Origin: Glycomyces sp. TRM65418
GTDB taxonomy: Bacteria; Actinomycetota; Actinomycetes; Mycobacteriales; Micromonosporaceae
Reading direction: 5' to 3'
Length of the DNA stretch: 64,000 nucleotides
NCBI RefSeq assembly: GCF_019710475.1
Contig: NZ_JAJFAX010000008.1
Coordinates: forward strand, 1 to 64,000
Part shown: one piece after another, positions 18,373 to 29,351 of the stretch
How positions within the stretch are numbered: the stretch's first letter is position 1
Layout of the letters: each line of letters opens with the position of its first letter
Program-made: the position numbers and the translations under genes
The notes under the pieces: generated by a model
Database searches by the model: none
What the model was told of the DNA's origin: nothing
The model's input: the letters and a program-made list of their open reading frames with translations, nothing else

Positions 18373-19288
18373 GCACACGGGTCGCGAACTCCGGATCGGC
18401 CGCATCGAACCATTCGATGCGGCCGTCCCTTTTGAACCAGGAGCGCTGGCGGCGCACGAAGCGGCGGGTGCCCTGGACGGTGAGGCGGAAGGCCTCGGCC
18501 TCGTCGTACTCCCCCGCGAAGTGGGCCAAAACCTGCTGGTAGCCGAGGGCGCGGCAGGCGGTGCGGCCTTCGCGCAGTCCCCGCGACTCGAGCTCGCGGA
18601 CCTCCGCGAGGAGACCGGCGTCCCACATGGCCCGGACGCGCCGCTCGATGCGCTCGTCGAGGACGGCGGTGTCGAGGTCGACGCCGATGCGGATCGCCGC
18701 GAAGTGGGCCTTGGGCTCGGGCAGGCTCGCGGTGAAGGAACCGGTGAGCGCCACGACCTCGAGGGCCCGGACGACGCGGCGGCCGTTCGAGGGCAGGATC
18801 GACTTGGCGGCCTCGGGGTCGAGGGCCTTCAGGCGCTCCCACAGGGCCGCCGGGCCGTCCCGTTCGAGCTCGGCTTCGAGTCGGGCGCGGATGACGGGGT
18901 CGGTGCCGGGGAAGTCCATCTCGTCGAGCGCGGCCTGGACGTAGAGCCCGGAGCCGCCGACGAGGATCGGGCGCCTGCCGCGGGCGCGGATGTCGGCGAT
19001 GGCCTCGCGGGCGAGGCGCTGGTAGTTCGCCACGTCGGCGGGCTCGGTGACGTCGAGGACGTCGAAGACGTGGTGCGGGATCCCCCGCCGCTCGGCCTCG
19101 GTGATCTTCGCGGTGCCGATGTCCATGCCCCGGTACAGCTGCATGGAGTCGGCGTTCACGACCTCGCCGTCCAGGGCCTCGGCGAGCGCGATCGACAGTC
19201 CGGTCTTCCCGGCTGCGGTGGGCCCTACGACGGCGATCACCGGCGGCTGTAGGGTGGGGATGCTGCCAGCGTGCGTTGCAGAGCCCAA
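18350..19288 (-). CDS. miaA: tRNA dimethylallyltransferase MiaA
   Basis: 312 residues. It adds a dimethylallyl group to A37 of tRNAs that read UNN codons. P-loop GPTAAGKTGLSIALAE, the DSMQLYRGMDIGTAK motif, LVGGSGLYVQAALD, RRVVRALEV and the C-terminal RRFVRRQRSWFKRD are all present. The TTG at 19288 (with AAGGGG eight bases upstream) is preferred; a TTG at 19342 would add 18 unconserved residues. MiaB, which acts next on the same base, is encoded about 8.5 kb away at 27775-29280. Confidence 0.93.
   Translation of the reverse strand: MGSATHAGSIPTLQPPVIAVVGPTAAGKTGLSIALAEALDGEVVNADSMQLYRGMDIGTAKITEAERRGIPHHVFDVLDVTEPADVANYQRLAREAIADIRARGRRPILVGGSGLYVQAALDEMDFPGTDPVIRARLEAELERDGPAALWERLKALDPEAAKSILPSNGRRVVRALEVVALTGSFTASLPEPKAHFAAIRIGVDLDTAVLDERIERRVRAMWDAGLLAEVRELESRGLREGRTACRALGYQQVLAHFAGEYDEAEAFRLTVQGTRRFVRRQRSWFKRDGRIEWFDAADPEFATRVLTRAASG
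18398..18424 (+). terminator. 12-bp hairpin ending the aldo/keto reductase transcript
   Basis: GGCCGCATCGAA pairs with TTCGATGCGGCC around a 3-base loop, followed by TCCCTTTT on the plus strand. It lies inside the 3' coding part of miaA, so the same DNA serves as coding sequence and terminator. Confidence 0.6.
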
Positions 19289-19402
19289 CTGAACGACCCC
19301 TTCAGTCCGTGCGGCGCCACCCGGGTGGCGGCGACCCGTCAACCACCGTAAGGTACGGGAAGTACGTCCCTAAGTTCGTGTGAAGGATTTGAGATTACCG
19401 CG

Positions 19403-20620
19403 ATGAGTGACCTCGGAGACTGGACCAGCTTCGGCCGCGTTGACGCCGACGGCACGGTCTATGTGAAAACCTCCTCCGGCGAGCGCGCGGTCGGCTCCTG
19501 GCAGGCCGGCTCCACCGAGGAGGGCCTCGCGCACTTCGCGCGCAAGTACGCCGACCTCGTGGTCGAAGTCGATCTCATCGCCGCGCGGCTGAACTCGGAG
19601 TCCGCCGACGTGGAGCAGGCCGCGGCGCAGCTGCGCAAGCTCCGCGAGGGCCTGGACTCGGCGGCCGTGGTCGGGGACGTCGACTCCCTCGCCGCCCGCC
19701 TCGACGGCCTGTCGAAGCACGCCGAGGAGAAGCTCGGCGAGTTCAAGGCCGCGAAGGACGCCGAGCGCGCCGAAGCGGTCGCCGCCAAGGAGGCCCTGGT
19801 GGCCGAGGCGGAGGAGCTCGCCGCTCGCGACAGCCACTGGAAGGCCTCGGGCCAGCGCTTCAGCGAGATGATGGAGGAGTGGAAGGCGATCCACGGGGTC
19901 GACCGGAAGACCGATCAGAAGCTGTGGCGGCGGTTCTCGACCGCCCGGGACACGTTCACGCGGCACCGGGGCGCCTACTTCTCGCAGCTCGACGCCGAGC
20001 GCAAGGTGATCGCGCAGAAGAAGGAAGACCTCATCAAGCAGGCCGAGGAGCTCTCGACCTCGACCGACTGGGGCCCCACGGCCGACCGGCTCAAGGCGCT
20101 CATGGCCGAGTGGAAGGACGCCGGGCGACTGGCGCCGGACGCGGAGCAGAAGGCCTGGAAGCGGTTCCGCGCCGCGCAGGACGTGTTCTTCAACGCGCGC
20201 TCGGAGGTGTTCTCGGCCCGCGACGCGGAGCTGGAGGCCAACCAGGCCGCGAAGGAGGAGCTGCTCAAGCAGGCCGAGGCGCTCGACATCGAGGCCGACC
20301 CGAAGGCCGCGCAGAACGCGTTCCGCGAGCTGCAGGCCGGCTGGCACGACATCGGCGCGGTCCCGCGCAAGAACCAGGCGAAGCTCCAGCGGCGCCTGCG
20401 CAACGTCGAGGACAAGCTCCGCGACGCGCTGGACACCGCGTGGCGGAAGGTCCCGGTCGAGGAGAACCCGCTGCTGCTCCAGATGCGCCAGCAGGTCGCC
20501 GAGGCCGAGGAGAAGCTCGAGCGCGCGAAGGCCGACGGGAACGCGGGCCGCATCAAGAAGGCCGAGCAGGACCTGGCGAGCAAGCGGCAGTTCCTGGAGC
20601 TTGCGGAAGGAACCCGGTAG
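19403..20620 (+). CDS. DUF349 coiled-coil protein
   Basis: 405 residues. The N-terminal part (WTSFGRVDADGTVYVKTSSGERAVGSWQAG) precedes three DUF349 repeats, each with the signature W-K-A-x-G/H (HWKASGQRFSEMMEEWKAIH, WGPTADRLKALMAEWKDAG, AQNAFRELQAGWHDIG), and a long Glu/Lys/Ala-rich coiled-coil tail. The family is widespread in actinobacteria without a settled role. The C-terminus has been rewritten by a local duplication: it now ends LELAEGTR, and a copy of the likely original ending lies 98 bp downstream. No Shine-Dalgarno sequence is visible; a leaderless start is possible. Confidence 0.85.
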   Translation: MSDLGDWTSFGRVDADGTVYVKTSSGERAVGSWQAGSTEEGLAHFARKYADLVVEVDLIAARLNSESADVEQAAAQLRKLREGLDSAAVVGDVDSLAARLDGLSKHAEEKLGEFKAAKDAERAEAVAAKEALVAEAEELAARDSHWKASGQRFSEMMEEWKAIHGVDRKTDQKLWRRFSTARDTFTRHRGAYFSQLDAERKVIAQKKEDLIKQAEELSTSTDWGPTADRLKALMAEWKDAGRLAPDAEQKAWKRFRAAQDVFFNARSEVFSARDAELEANQAAKEELLKQAEALDIEADPKAAQNAFRELQAGWHDIGAVPRKNQAKLQRRLRNVEDKLRDALDTAWRKVPVEENPLLLQMRQQVAEAEEKLERAKADGNAGRIKKAEQDLASKRQFLELAEGTR

Positions 20621-20718
20621 CGCAGCCTGGAGCTTGCGGAAGGAACCGCGGCGTCAGCCGCAGGTCGCCGGAGGCTACCAGGTAGCGCAGCCTGGAGCTC
20701 GCCGAGGGCGCGAAGTAG
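20593..20718 (+). repeat. Local duplications at the 3' end of the DUF349 gene
   Basis: A 22-bp sequence starting CCTGGAGCTTGCGG is repeated exactly at 20593-20614 and 20626-20647. A 19-bp sequence, GGTAGCGCAGCCTGGAGCT, is repeated exactly at 20616-20634 and 20681-20699. After the last copy the DNA reads codons for LELAEGAK and a TAG (20716-20718), the ending expected for this family. The 98 bp from 20593 to 20690 therefore look inserted. Confidence 0.75.
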
Positions 20719-20889
20719 ACGACGGCTCCCGTTGACCCGGCGTTCGCCGGAACGCATGTGCACGTTCCGGGACCGATCGGGATAATGGAACAGGGCTACA
20801 ACGGCGTGGACCGCTTCGGTTCACGCCGTTCGCTTCGCCCGCCCCGGCCGTTCCCCGCCGCGCACCCCGACGAACAGGAAGGCAGCCGC

Positions 20890-21636
20890 ATGACCCTTGA
20901 GACGCTTCCCCAGCAGTTCATCGACGCCGACAAGATCTTCAACCTCCGCGACATCGGGGGCTGGGACGCCGCCGACGGCAAGAAGGTGAGGACGGGGCGG
21001 GTCTTCCGCGCCGACAGCCTCGGGATGGCGACGGAGGCCGACCTCGACCTCCTGGTGAACCGGCTCGGCATCCGCCACGTCATCGACCTGCGCCGGGCCG
21101 AGGAATGGGAGATCGCGGGGCGGTTCCCCGAGGTCGACGGCGTCGAGTTCCACCACTTCGAGCTGCTGCACGTCAAGTGGGAGCGCCTGGCGGAGCGGGA
21201 CGTCCGCTTCAGCACGTCCCGGAAGGAGGTCGTGCGGTTCCTGCGCGAGCGCTACTCGGGCATGTACGAGGCCGGGTACCGGGCGGTCCGCGACTCGCTC
21301 GACGTGATCGCGAGCGGCGAGCCGGTGCTCTTCCACTGCATGGCCGGCAAGGACCGGACGGGCCTGGTGGCCGCGGCGCTCCTGTCGGTGCTGGGGGTCG
21401 ACGAGGAGGACATCGCCGCCGACTACGCCCTGTCGAACGTGGGCATCACCCGCTGGCGGGCGTGGCGGGACGCGAACCTCGGCAAGCCGCCGGTCGAGAG
21501 CAGCCTCACGACTCCCGCGGAGGCGATGCTGGAGACCATCGCGGAGATGAAGACCCGCTTCGGCTCGATGACCGGGTACGTGGACGCGACCGGTTTCGAG
21601 CAGAGCGCGAAGCTGCGGGAACTGCTGCTCGAATAG
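20890..21636 (+). CDS. Tyrosine-protein phosphatase (Y_phosphatase3 family)
   Basis: 248 residues. The phosphatase P-loop C-x5-R is intact (FHCMAGKDRTGL). An N-terminal NLRDIGGWDAADGKKVRTGRVFRAD segment is typical of the PtpB-like/LipA-type group found in mycobacteria and other bacteria. Expected activity is on phosphotyrosine, phosphoserine or phosphoinositides; the target is unknown. The ATG at 20890 has GGAAGGCAG upstream; the frame is open for 44 further codons upstream but without family similarity. A 19-bp hairpin follows. Confidence 0.88.
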   Translation: MTLETLPQQFIDADKIFNLRDIGGWDAADGKKVRTGRVFRADSLGMATEADLDLLVNRLGIRHVIDLRRAEEWEIAGRFPEVDGVEFHHFELLHVKWERLAERDVRFSTSRKEVVRFLRERYSGMYEAGYRAVRDSLDVIASGEPVLFHCMAGKDRTGLVAAALLSVLGVDEEDIAADYALSNVGITRWRAWRDANLGKPPVESSLTTPAEAMLETIAEMKTRFGSMTGYVDATGFEQSAKLRELLLE

Positions 21637-21650
21637 CCCGAGTCGGTTTC

Positions 21651-21691
21651 CGGCGATCGCCCCGACACGCGACGTGTCGGGGCGATCGCCG
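21651..21691 (+). terminator. 19-bp stem hairpin after the phosphatase gene
   Basis: 21651-21669 pairs perfectly with 21673-21691 around the loop CGA. One of the most stable hairpins in the window, it isolates the phosphatase from the ABC exporter operon. Confidence 0.8.
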
Positions 21692-21786
21692 TCGTCGGAC
21701 CCCGGCGAGCGCGGTGCGCGACGCCGGCTCCGGCGCGGGCGAATCGAGCTTCACTCGCGCCCTACCGGTCGGCAGGTGAAATTCGG

Positions 21787-21816
21787 TTGCCGGGTGTCGT
21801 ACCCCGCTCGTACGGT
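21787..21816 (+). promoter_or_regulatory. Promoter giving a leaderless ABC exporter transcript
   Basis: TTGCCG (21787-21792), an 18-bp spacer and TACGGT (21811-21816), then six bases to the GTG at 21823. This spacing makes the GTG the first transcribed codon and argues against the upstream in-frame TTG at 21787, which would be the -35 element itself. Confidence 0.55.
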
Positions 21817-21822
21817 GGGTCG

Positions 21823-23624
21823 GTGGGCTCAGAGCGGTTGAAAACTCCAGAACTGTCCGAAACAGACTCTCCCCCGCCGCGTCGGTCGGCGCTGACGAAC
21901 CTCTGGCGGATCAAGAAGTACCTGTACCCCTACCGGTTCCGGCTGGCGCTGCTGTGGACGATGGTCCTGCTGAACATCATCGCCGGCCTCGCCATCCCGC
22001 CGCTGGTGGGCGCGGCCATCGACGGGCCGATCAGCGACGGCGACCTGCGGGGCCTGTGGGTCTTCGCCGGGATCATCGCCGCGCTCGGCGCGGCCGACGC
22101 GATCCTCCAACTCGTCCGGCGCTACATGCAGACCACGACCGCGATGGCGATCGAGGCCGACATCAGGGCCGCCCTGTACGAGCACCTGCAGCGGCTCCAC
22201 ACGGGCTTCCACGACCGGTGGCAGACCGGGCAGCTCCTCGCCCGCGTCACCTCCGACCTCGGCATGATCAGACGGTTCTTCGCCGGCGGCCTGGTCTTCG
22301 CGATCACGTCCATCGGCATGACGGTCATCATCCTGGGCCAGCTGCTGTTCATCGAATGGCGGCTGGCCCTCATCGTCGCCGCCTCCGCGGTGCCGCTGTT
22401 CCTCATCGGACGCAAGTTCTTCATGGGCTACCTGCCCGCCGCCCGCTCCGAGCAGGACCAGTCCGGCGAGGTCTCCAGCGCCGCCGAGGAGTCGGCCCTG
22501 GGCATCCGCGCGATCAAGGCGCTCGGCCGCGGCCCGCTCATGGCCGCGCGCTTCGAGAAGGAGGCCGCCGAACTGCGCGACCGCGGCGTCCGCAAGAGCC
22601 TCATCGCGTCCCGCTCCTGGTCGGGTTACGACGCCATCGCGACCGCCGCCATCGGCGCGGTCCTCACCCTCGGCTCGGTCATGGTCGCCCGAGGGACCCT
22701 CTCGGTCGGCGACCTCACCGCGTTCATCATGCTGCAGCTCGCGCTGCTGTGGCCGATCGAGGCCTCGGGCTGGGTCATGGCCCACGGCAACGAGGCCATG
22801 ACCGCCGCCGACCGCGTCTACGAGGTCTTCGACACCGAACCGGCCATCAGGGACCGGCCCGGCGCGAAGGCGGTCGACCGCGGCGCGATCCGCGGTGAGC
22901 TCGTCTTCGAAGGCGTGCGCTTCGCCTACGAGGACGACTCCCGCGAGATCCTGCGCGGCGTCGACCTGCGGGTGCAGCCGGGCGAGACCGTGGCCGTCGC
23001 GGGCAGGACCGGCTCGGGCAAGACCACGCTCGTGTCGCTGCCCTCCCGCTTGAACGATCCGACGGGCGGCCGGATCCTCTTGGACGGCACCGACATCCGC
23101 GATCTCCGGCTCGCGAACCTGCGCTCGGTGGTCACCACCGCGTTCGAGGAGGCCACGCTGTTCTCCATGAGCGTGCGCGAGAACCTCGCGCTCGGTCGAC
23201 CCGACGCCGACGAGGGCGACCTGCTGGAGGCCCTTCGCGTCGCGCAGGCCGAGTTCGTCCTCGACCTGCCGTACGGGCTCGACACGCGCATCGGCGAGCA
23301 GGGCCTGTCGCTCTCGGGCGGCCAGCGGCAGCGCCTCGCGCTCGCCCGGGCCGTGGTCGTCAAACCCGCGGTGCTCGTCCTCGACGACCCGCTGTCGGCG
23401 CTCGACGTCCACACCGAGGAGCTGGTCGAACGGGCCTTGGAGCACGTCCTGCAGGACACCACCGCGCTCGTGGTCGTGCACCGGCCTTCGACCGTCGCGC
23501 TGGCGGACCGGGTCGCGCTGCTCCACGAAGGACGGATCGCGGCGTTCGGGAGGCACTCCGAGCTGATGCGCACCAGCCCCGAGTACGTCGACGTGCTCTC
23601 AGCCGAATCGGAAGAGGTGGCCGC

Positions 23625-23628
<4 letters not shown>
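21823..23628 (+). CDS. Heterodimeric ABC exporter, subunit with degenerate ATP site
   Basis: 601 residues. An N-terminal six-helix ABC transmembrane domain (about 30-320) is fused to a nucleotide-binding domain (about 350-580). Walker A GRTGSGKTT, signature LSLSGGQRQR and switch His (VVHRPS) are normal, but the Walker B end reads LDDPLSALD, with Asp where the catalytic Glu normally sits. One weak site of this kind is typical of heterodimeric exporters such as TM287/288, BmrCD and mycobacterial Rv1273c/Rv1272c. Its partner follows with a 4-bp ATGA overlap. Substrate unknown; drugs or lipids are usual. Confidence 0.9.
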
Positions 23629-25484
<1,856 letters not shown>

Positions 25485-25495
25485 CGGACGTCGGG

Positions 25496-25523
25496 GCCCG
25501 GGCGATGCGCCGCCCGCCCGGGC
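25496..25523 (+). terminator. Hairpin after the ABC exporter operon
   Basis: GCCCGGGCG (25496-25504) pairs with CGCCCGGGC (25515-25523). It lies between the operon and the convergent methyltransferase gene and may serve both directions. Confidence 0.55.
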
Positions 25524-25569
25524 TGCAGTCCCGTTGCAGCCGTGCTCGGCGCGGTGTGCCGGTGGTGAA

Positions 25570-26376
25570 CTACCGCCGCGCCGAGACGAGGTAGTAGTCG
25601 ACGATGCCGTCCTCGTAGCAGCGCAGCCAGTTGCGGCCCCACGAGTCGCGGTACTCGGTCTGGGCGACCCAGCGGTCGAACTGCCGCCAGACGTGCTCGC
25701 CGATCGACTCGACGGCAACTTCGGCGAACCCCGCCGAGGTGAGGTCCGCGGCGAAGTCCCCCACGGGCCTGATGACGTCCACACCGGTCGCGACCGTCTC
25801 GATGAGGTCGGGGATCGCGGAGGTGTCGGCGCCGTCGGGCGCGAAGAACGTCGCGGCGGCCAAGCGCCCACCCGGACGCAGGACCCGGTGGGCCTCGCGC
25901 GCCACGGCGGCGAGGTCGTCGACGTGCTGGAGCATCTCGACGGCGTAGACGCCATCGACGGAGCCGTCGCCCCACGGGATGTCGGTGACCGAGCCGCGGT
26001 GGAACGAGAGCGCCCCGCCGAGGGCTTGGATCGCGTCGGCGTTGACGGCGAGGGCCCGTTCGAGCTGGGCCGCGGAGCGGTCCAGGCCGGACACGAGGAC
26101 GCCGAGTTCCGCGGCCGCCAGAGCGGCGCCGACGCCGAGGCCGCAACCGAGCTCCAGGAGGCGGTCGCCGGGCTCGGGTTCGAGCCGCGAGACGACCTGC
26201 CGGTACATCTCGGCTTGCGAGGAGGTGCGCTCTTCGACGGTGAGCTCGCGACCGGGATCGAGCTCGCCCCAGTAGCCGTAGTTGATGAACGACCCTGAGA
26301 AGAGCGTCAGCGAACCGAGGTCGAGTTCGCCGTACATGCGATCACGCCGCGCTTGGACGTCGGATTCCGGTTCCAT
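25570..26376 (-). CDS. Class I SAM-dependent methyltransferase
   Basis: 268 residues. The SAM-binding motif is LLELGCGLGVGAALAA; the acidic strand VSGLDRS, the VYAVEMLQHVDD segment and the HRVLRPGGRL post-II motif follow. The N-terminal part (SGSFINYGYW, then GELDPGRELTVEE) resembles the group of methyltransferases acting on small natural products and quinone-like substrates (rifamycin/tocopherol-type). No biosynthetic cluster surrounds it, so the substrate is unknown. ATG 26376 chosen; no strong ribosome site. Confidence 0.85.
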   Translation of the reverse strand: MEPESDVQARRDRMYGELDLGSLTLFSGSFINYGYWGELDPGRELTVEERTSSQAEMYRQVVSRLEPEPGDRLLELGCGLGVGAALAAAELGVLVSGLDRSAAQLERALAVNADAIQALGGALSFHRGSVTDIPWGDGSVDGVYAVEMLQHVDDLAAVAREAHRVLRPGGRLAAATFFAPDGADTSAIPDLIETVATGVDVIRPVGDFAADLTSAGFAEVAVESIGEHVWRQFDRWVAQTEYRDSWGRNWLRCYEDGIVDYYLVSARR

Positions 26377-26476
26377 ACCGCCTGATTCTGGCACAACCGG
26401 CCGGCCGGGACCCCTCCCGCGGGCGCCGGGATACAACGGAGTCCCCCTGGACATCCGCGTAGCACGAGGAGACTTC

Positions 26477-26980
26477 ATGAACCGCAAGCTGATCGCCCTG
26501 CCCGCCGTGGCCGTGATCGCCCTGTCCGGTTGCGGCGGCGACGATACCGATGCCGCCGCCGACCCCACGACGAGCGCGGAGGCGAGCGCCACCGAGGCCT
26601 CCGAGTCGCCGTCCCCGTCAGCGGAGCCCTCGCCGACCGAGGAGCCCGTCCCGACCGACGACACGCCGGACGACGCGGCGGACGGCAGCGACGTCGAGGC
26701 GTGCGTCGACGGCACCTGCGAGGTCGCCGTCGCCCCGGGGACGAGCCTCACGTTCGACGCGAAGTTCGGCATCGACTCGATCGAGGTCGTGGAGATCGCC
26801 GATGACACCGTGACGCTGCACCTGTCGCTCGGCATGACGAGCATGACCACCCTCGGCGTAGGTGGGAGCGGATCCGCCGGCGGCGGTGAGGGCACCGAGT
26901 CGCTCGGGTACACGCTGACGTCGGTCGACGGGGACTCGGCGATCATCGCCTTCTACCCCAGGGAACGCGAGGACCGCTGA
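26477..26980 (+). CDS. Small secreted lipoprotein
   Basis: 167 residues. GAGGAG lies five bases before the ATG. The N-terminus is a signal peptide with lipobox LSGC, followed by a Ser/Thr/Glu/Pro-rich unstructured stretch (about 25-75), typical of actinobacterial surface lipoproteins. A small beta-rich domain follows with a likely disulfide (EACVDGTCEV) and a Gly-rich segment (LGVGGSGSAGGGEG). No homologous family recognised. Confidence 0.7.
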   Translation: MNRKLIALPAVAVIALSGCGGDDTDAAADPTTSAEASATEASESPSPSAEPSPTEEPVPTDDTPDDAADGSDVEACVDGTCEVAVAPGTSLTFDAKFGIDSIEVVEIADDTVTLHLSLGMTSMTTLGVGGSGSAGGGEGTESLGYTLTSVDGDSAIIAFYPREREDR

Positions 26981-26984
26981 GCGG

Positions 26985-27422
26985 TCACAGGACTGTGAAG
27001 CCTCGCAGCTCCGCCACCGCCGCCTGCTCCTTGTCTCTGGAGGCGAAGGCGTAGGGCTCTCCCGCCGCGAGTTCGGGGAGGAGGAGGGTCGCGGTGGCGA
27101 TGTGCCAGGCGTCCATGGCCCTGATGCCGTGGGTCGCCACGATGTCGAAGGCCTCGGCCTCGACTTCGGCCTGCGGGGCGGCGATGACCGTGATCGGGCC
27201 TTCGGGGGCCGTGTCCGCCTGCCAGATGTCCAGGAGCGGGCCCTTGTCGCGGCGCTTGGCGCGGGCGGTGCGGACCAGGGCGCCGGCCACCTCGATGCGG
27301 GTCCACGAGCCGGTGACGACCAGGACCTCGGGATCGCGCAGCAGTTGCAGGGCCTCGCGGTGACCGCGCTCGTCGGGCAGGTAGGACCGGGCCAGCACCG
27401 ACGAGTCGGCGTAGACGATCAC
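26985..27422 (-). CDS. vapC: PIN-domain toxin (VapC family)
   Basis: 145 residues from a GTG that overlaps the antitoxin stop (GTGA, 27422-27419). The four acidic PIN residues are visible: Asp in IVYADSSVLA, Glu in TRIEVAGALV, Asp in AMDAWHIAT and Asp in FASRDKEQ. VapC toxins are Mg-dependent ribonucleases that cut tRNA or rRNA; the target here cannot be read from sequence. It ends 4 bp from the convergent lipoprotein gene. Confidence 0.87.
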   Translation of the reverse strand: MIVYADSSVLARSYLPDERGHREALQLLRDPEVLVVTGSWTRIEVAGALVRTARAKRRDKGPLLDIWQADTAPEGPITVIAAPQAEVEAEAFDIVATHGIRAMDAWHIATATLLLPELAAGEPYAFASRDKEQAAVAELRGFTVL

Positions 27423-27742
27423 AGCAGGCGGTCCCTGTCCTCGTCGAGGATCCCGTCCAGGATCTCCCCGACTCCTCGCATGGAGTCGAGCACTTCGGCC
27501 CGCAGGGTCTCGACGTCCTTGACCGGCCGGTCGTGTCGTTCGACGGCCTTCAGCGGGGGCGCCAGCATGCCGAGGGCGGCCGCTCTGGCGCGGACCCTCT
27601 CGGATGCCGTGCGGCCGTCGCCCTCGCCCACTACGGACAGGATCTCGTTCGCGATGGCGTTGACCGACCGGCGCTCGCGCTTGGCGCGCTCGGTCAACCG
27701 GGCGTGCAGGTCGTCGTCGACGCGGAGCAGGAGCTGTTTCAT
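27419..27742 (-). CDS. vapB: Antitoxin of the VapBC pair (ribbon-helix-helix, FitA-like)
   Basis: 107 residues. N-terminal ribbon-helix-helix QLLLRVDDDLHARLTERAK with SVNAIANEIL, the typical DNA-binding half. The C-terminal Asp/Glu/Leu-rich tail would wrap the toxin. It is expected to repress its own promoter through the two 9-bp sites just upstream. Confidence 0.85.
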   Translation of the reverse strand: MKQLLLRVDDDLHARLTERAKRERRSVNAIANEILSVVGEGDGRTASERVRARAAALGMLAPPLKAVERHDRPVKDVETLRAEVLDSMRGVGEILDGILDEDRDRLL

Positions 27743-27748
27743 CCCTCG

Positions 27749-27777
27749 ATGATATCACCCACAGAGAAATGATATCA
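27749..27777 (-). promoter_or_regulatory. Paired operator of the VapBC locus
   Basis: ATGATATCA occurs twice, at 27749-27757 and 27769-27777, 20 bp apart (two helical turns). The distal copy overlaps the miaB stop codon at 27775-27777. The same 9-mer is found upstream of the FitA-like antitoxin at 57098-57106. Confidence 0.65.
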
Positions 27778-29280
27778 GCAGGCGCAGCCAGGGGCTTCGG
27801 CCTTCGGTCGGGGCTTCTTGCCGATGGTCGGCATGCCGAGGCTGACGCCCGGGAGCTTGGTGGCCCTGCCCGCGGCCCAGGCGTCGCCGGCCTTCGTCGC
27901 GCGGTGGGTCAGGACCTCGCCGTCGGCGACGAGGTGGTGCGGGGCGCCGTAGGTGACCACCGTGGTGATCACGTCGCCGGGCCGCACGCCCTCGGCGTTG
28001 CCGCTCGGGTCGGTCTCGCTCGGGGTCACCGCGAAGTGGACGAGGCGGCCGTCGCGGGCGCGGCCCGAGAGGCGGCCGGTGGCCGCGTCCTTGCGGCCGT
28101 CGCCGGCGGTCACGAGGACCTCGACCTCGGCGCCTTCGAGCTTGCGGTTCTCCTCCCACGAGACGCGCTCCTGGAGGGCCACGAGGCGCTCGTAGCGCTC
28201 CTGGACCACGGCCTTCGGGATCTGGTCCTCCATCGTCGCCGCGGGGGTGCCGGGGCGGATCGAGTACTGGAACGTGAAGGCGCTGGAGAAGCGCGCCTGC
28301 TCGACCACGTCGAGGGTGGCCTGGAAGTCCTCCTCGGTCTCGCCGGGGAAGCCCACGATGATGTCGGTGGTGATCGCCGCGTCGGGCATGGCCTCGCGGA
28401 CCTTGTCGAGGATCTCCAGGAACTTGGCGGAGCGGTAGGAGCGGCGCATGTCCTTGAGGACCTTGTCCGAACCGGACTGCAGCGGCATGTGCAGCGAATG
28501 GCACACGTTCGGCGTCTCGGCCATCGCCGCGATGACGTCGTCGGTGAAGTTCTTCGGGTGCGGGCTGGTGAAGCGCACCCGCTCCAGGCCCTCGATCGCG
28601 CCGCACGCGCGCAGGAGCTTGCCGAAGGCGAGCTTGTCGCCGAACTCGACGCCGTAGGTGTTGACGTTCTGGCCCAGCAGGGTCACCTCGGAGACGCCCT
28701 CGTCGACCAGCGCCCGGACCTCGGCGAGGATCTCGCCGAGGCGGCGGTCCTTCTCCTTGCCTCGCAGCGACGGCACGATGCAGAACGTGCAGGTGTTGTT
28801 GCAGCCCACGGAGATCGACACCCAACCGGAGTAGGTGGACTCGCGCTTGGTCGGCAGCGTCGAAGGGAAGGTCTCCAGGGATTCGAGGATCTCGACCTCG
28901 GCCCGGCGGTTGTGGCGGGCGCGTTCCAGGAGCACCGGGAGCGAGCCGATGTTGTGGGTGCCGAAGACCGCATCGACCCAGGGGGCGCGCTTGACGATCT
29001 CGCCGCGGTCCTTCTGGGCGAGGCAGCCGCCCACGGCGATCTGCATGTCGGGGTTCGCGGTCTTGGCCGGGGCGAGGTGGCCGAGGTTGCCGTAGAGCTT
29101 GTTGTCGGCGTTCTCGCGCACGGCGCAGGTGTTGAACACGACGAGGTCCGGCGCGGCGTCGTCCGCGACGGGCACGTAGCCGGCCTCTTCGAGGAGGCCG
29201 CCGATCCGTTCGGAGTCGTGCACGTTCATCTGACAGCCGTACGTCTTCACCTGGTACGTCTTCACCGCTTGGTCAACCAC
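27775..29280 (-). CDS. miaB: tRNA-2-methylthio-N6-dimethylallyladenosine synthase MiaB
   Basis: 501 residues. A radical-SAM methylthiotransferase that acts on A37 after MiaA. The N-terminal cluster cysteines lie in [16 protein letters not shown] and VGGCLAQ. The radical-SAM triad is in [25 protein letters not shown]-binding domain follows (about 375-450), and the C-terminus ends in PGCAC. GTG 29280 is chosen because a -10 TATCCT sits exactly six bases upstream (leaderless); GGGAGG lies between but abuts the GTG. GTG at 29265 is an alternative. Confidence 0.94.
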   Translation of the reverse strand: MVDQAVKTYQVKTYGCQMNVHDSERIGGLLEEAGYVPVADDAAPDLVVFNTCAVRENADNKLYGNLGHLAPAKTANPDMQIAVGGCLAQKDRGEIVKRAPWVDAVFGTHNIGSLPVLLERARHNRRAEVEILESLETFPSTLPTKRESTYSGWVSISVGCNNTCTFCIVPSLRGKEKDRRLGEILAEVRALVDEGVSEVTLLGQNVNTYGVEFGDKLAFGKLLRACGAIEGLERVRFTSPHPKNFTDDVIAAMAETPNVCHSLHMPLQSGSDKVLKDMRRSYRSAKFLEILDKVREAMPDAAITTDIIVGFPGETEEDFQATLDVVEQARFSSAFTFQYSIRPGTPAATMEDQIPKAVVQERYERLVALQERVSWEENRKLEGAEVEVLVTAGDGRKDAATGRLSGRARDGRLVHFAVTPSETDPSGNAEGVRPGDVITTVVTYGAPHHLVADGEVLTHRATKAGDAWAAGRATKLPGVSLGMPTIGKKPRPKAEAPGCAC

Positions 29281-29286
29281 CCTCCC

Positions 29287-29292
29287 AGGATA
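29287..29292 (-). promoter_or_regulatory. -10 element for miaB
   Basis: TATCCT on the minus strand, six bases (GGGAGG) before the GTG at 29280. The -35 region is weak (GGGTTG at about 16 bp). Confidence 0.45.
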
Positions 29293-29351
29293 GACGCGAG
29301 TCAGGTCACAACCCCGGGCCGGGAACCCGAGCGGCCCCGGCCCGGCGCGGA

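Noticed and set aside
21787-21822. TTG at 21787 as the start of the ABC exporter subunit
   Set aside because: AGGTGA lies upstream, but the TTG is the first base triplet of a -35 element whose -10 is placed for a leaderless GTG at 21823; the added 12 residues have no family similarity.
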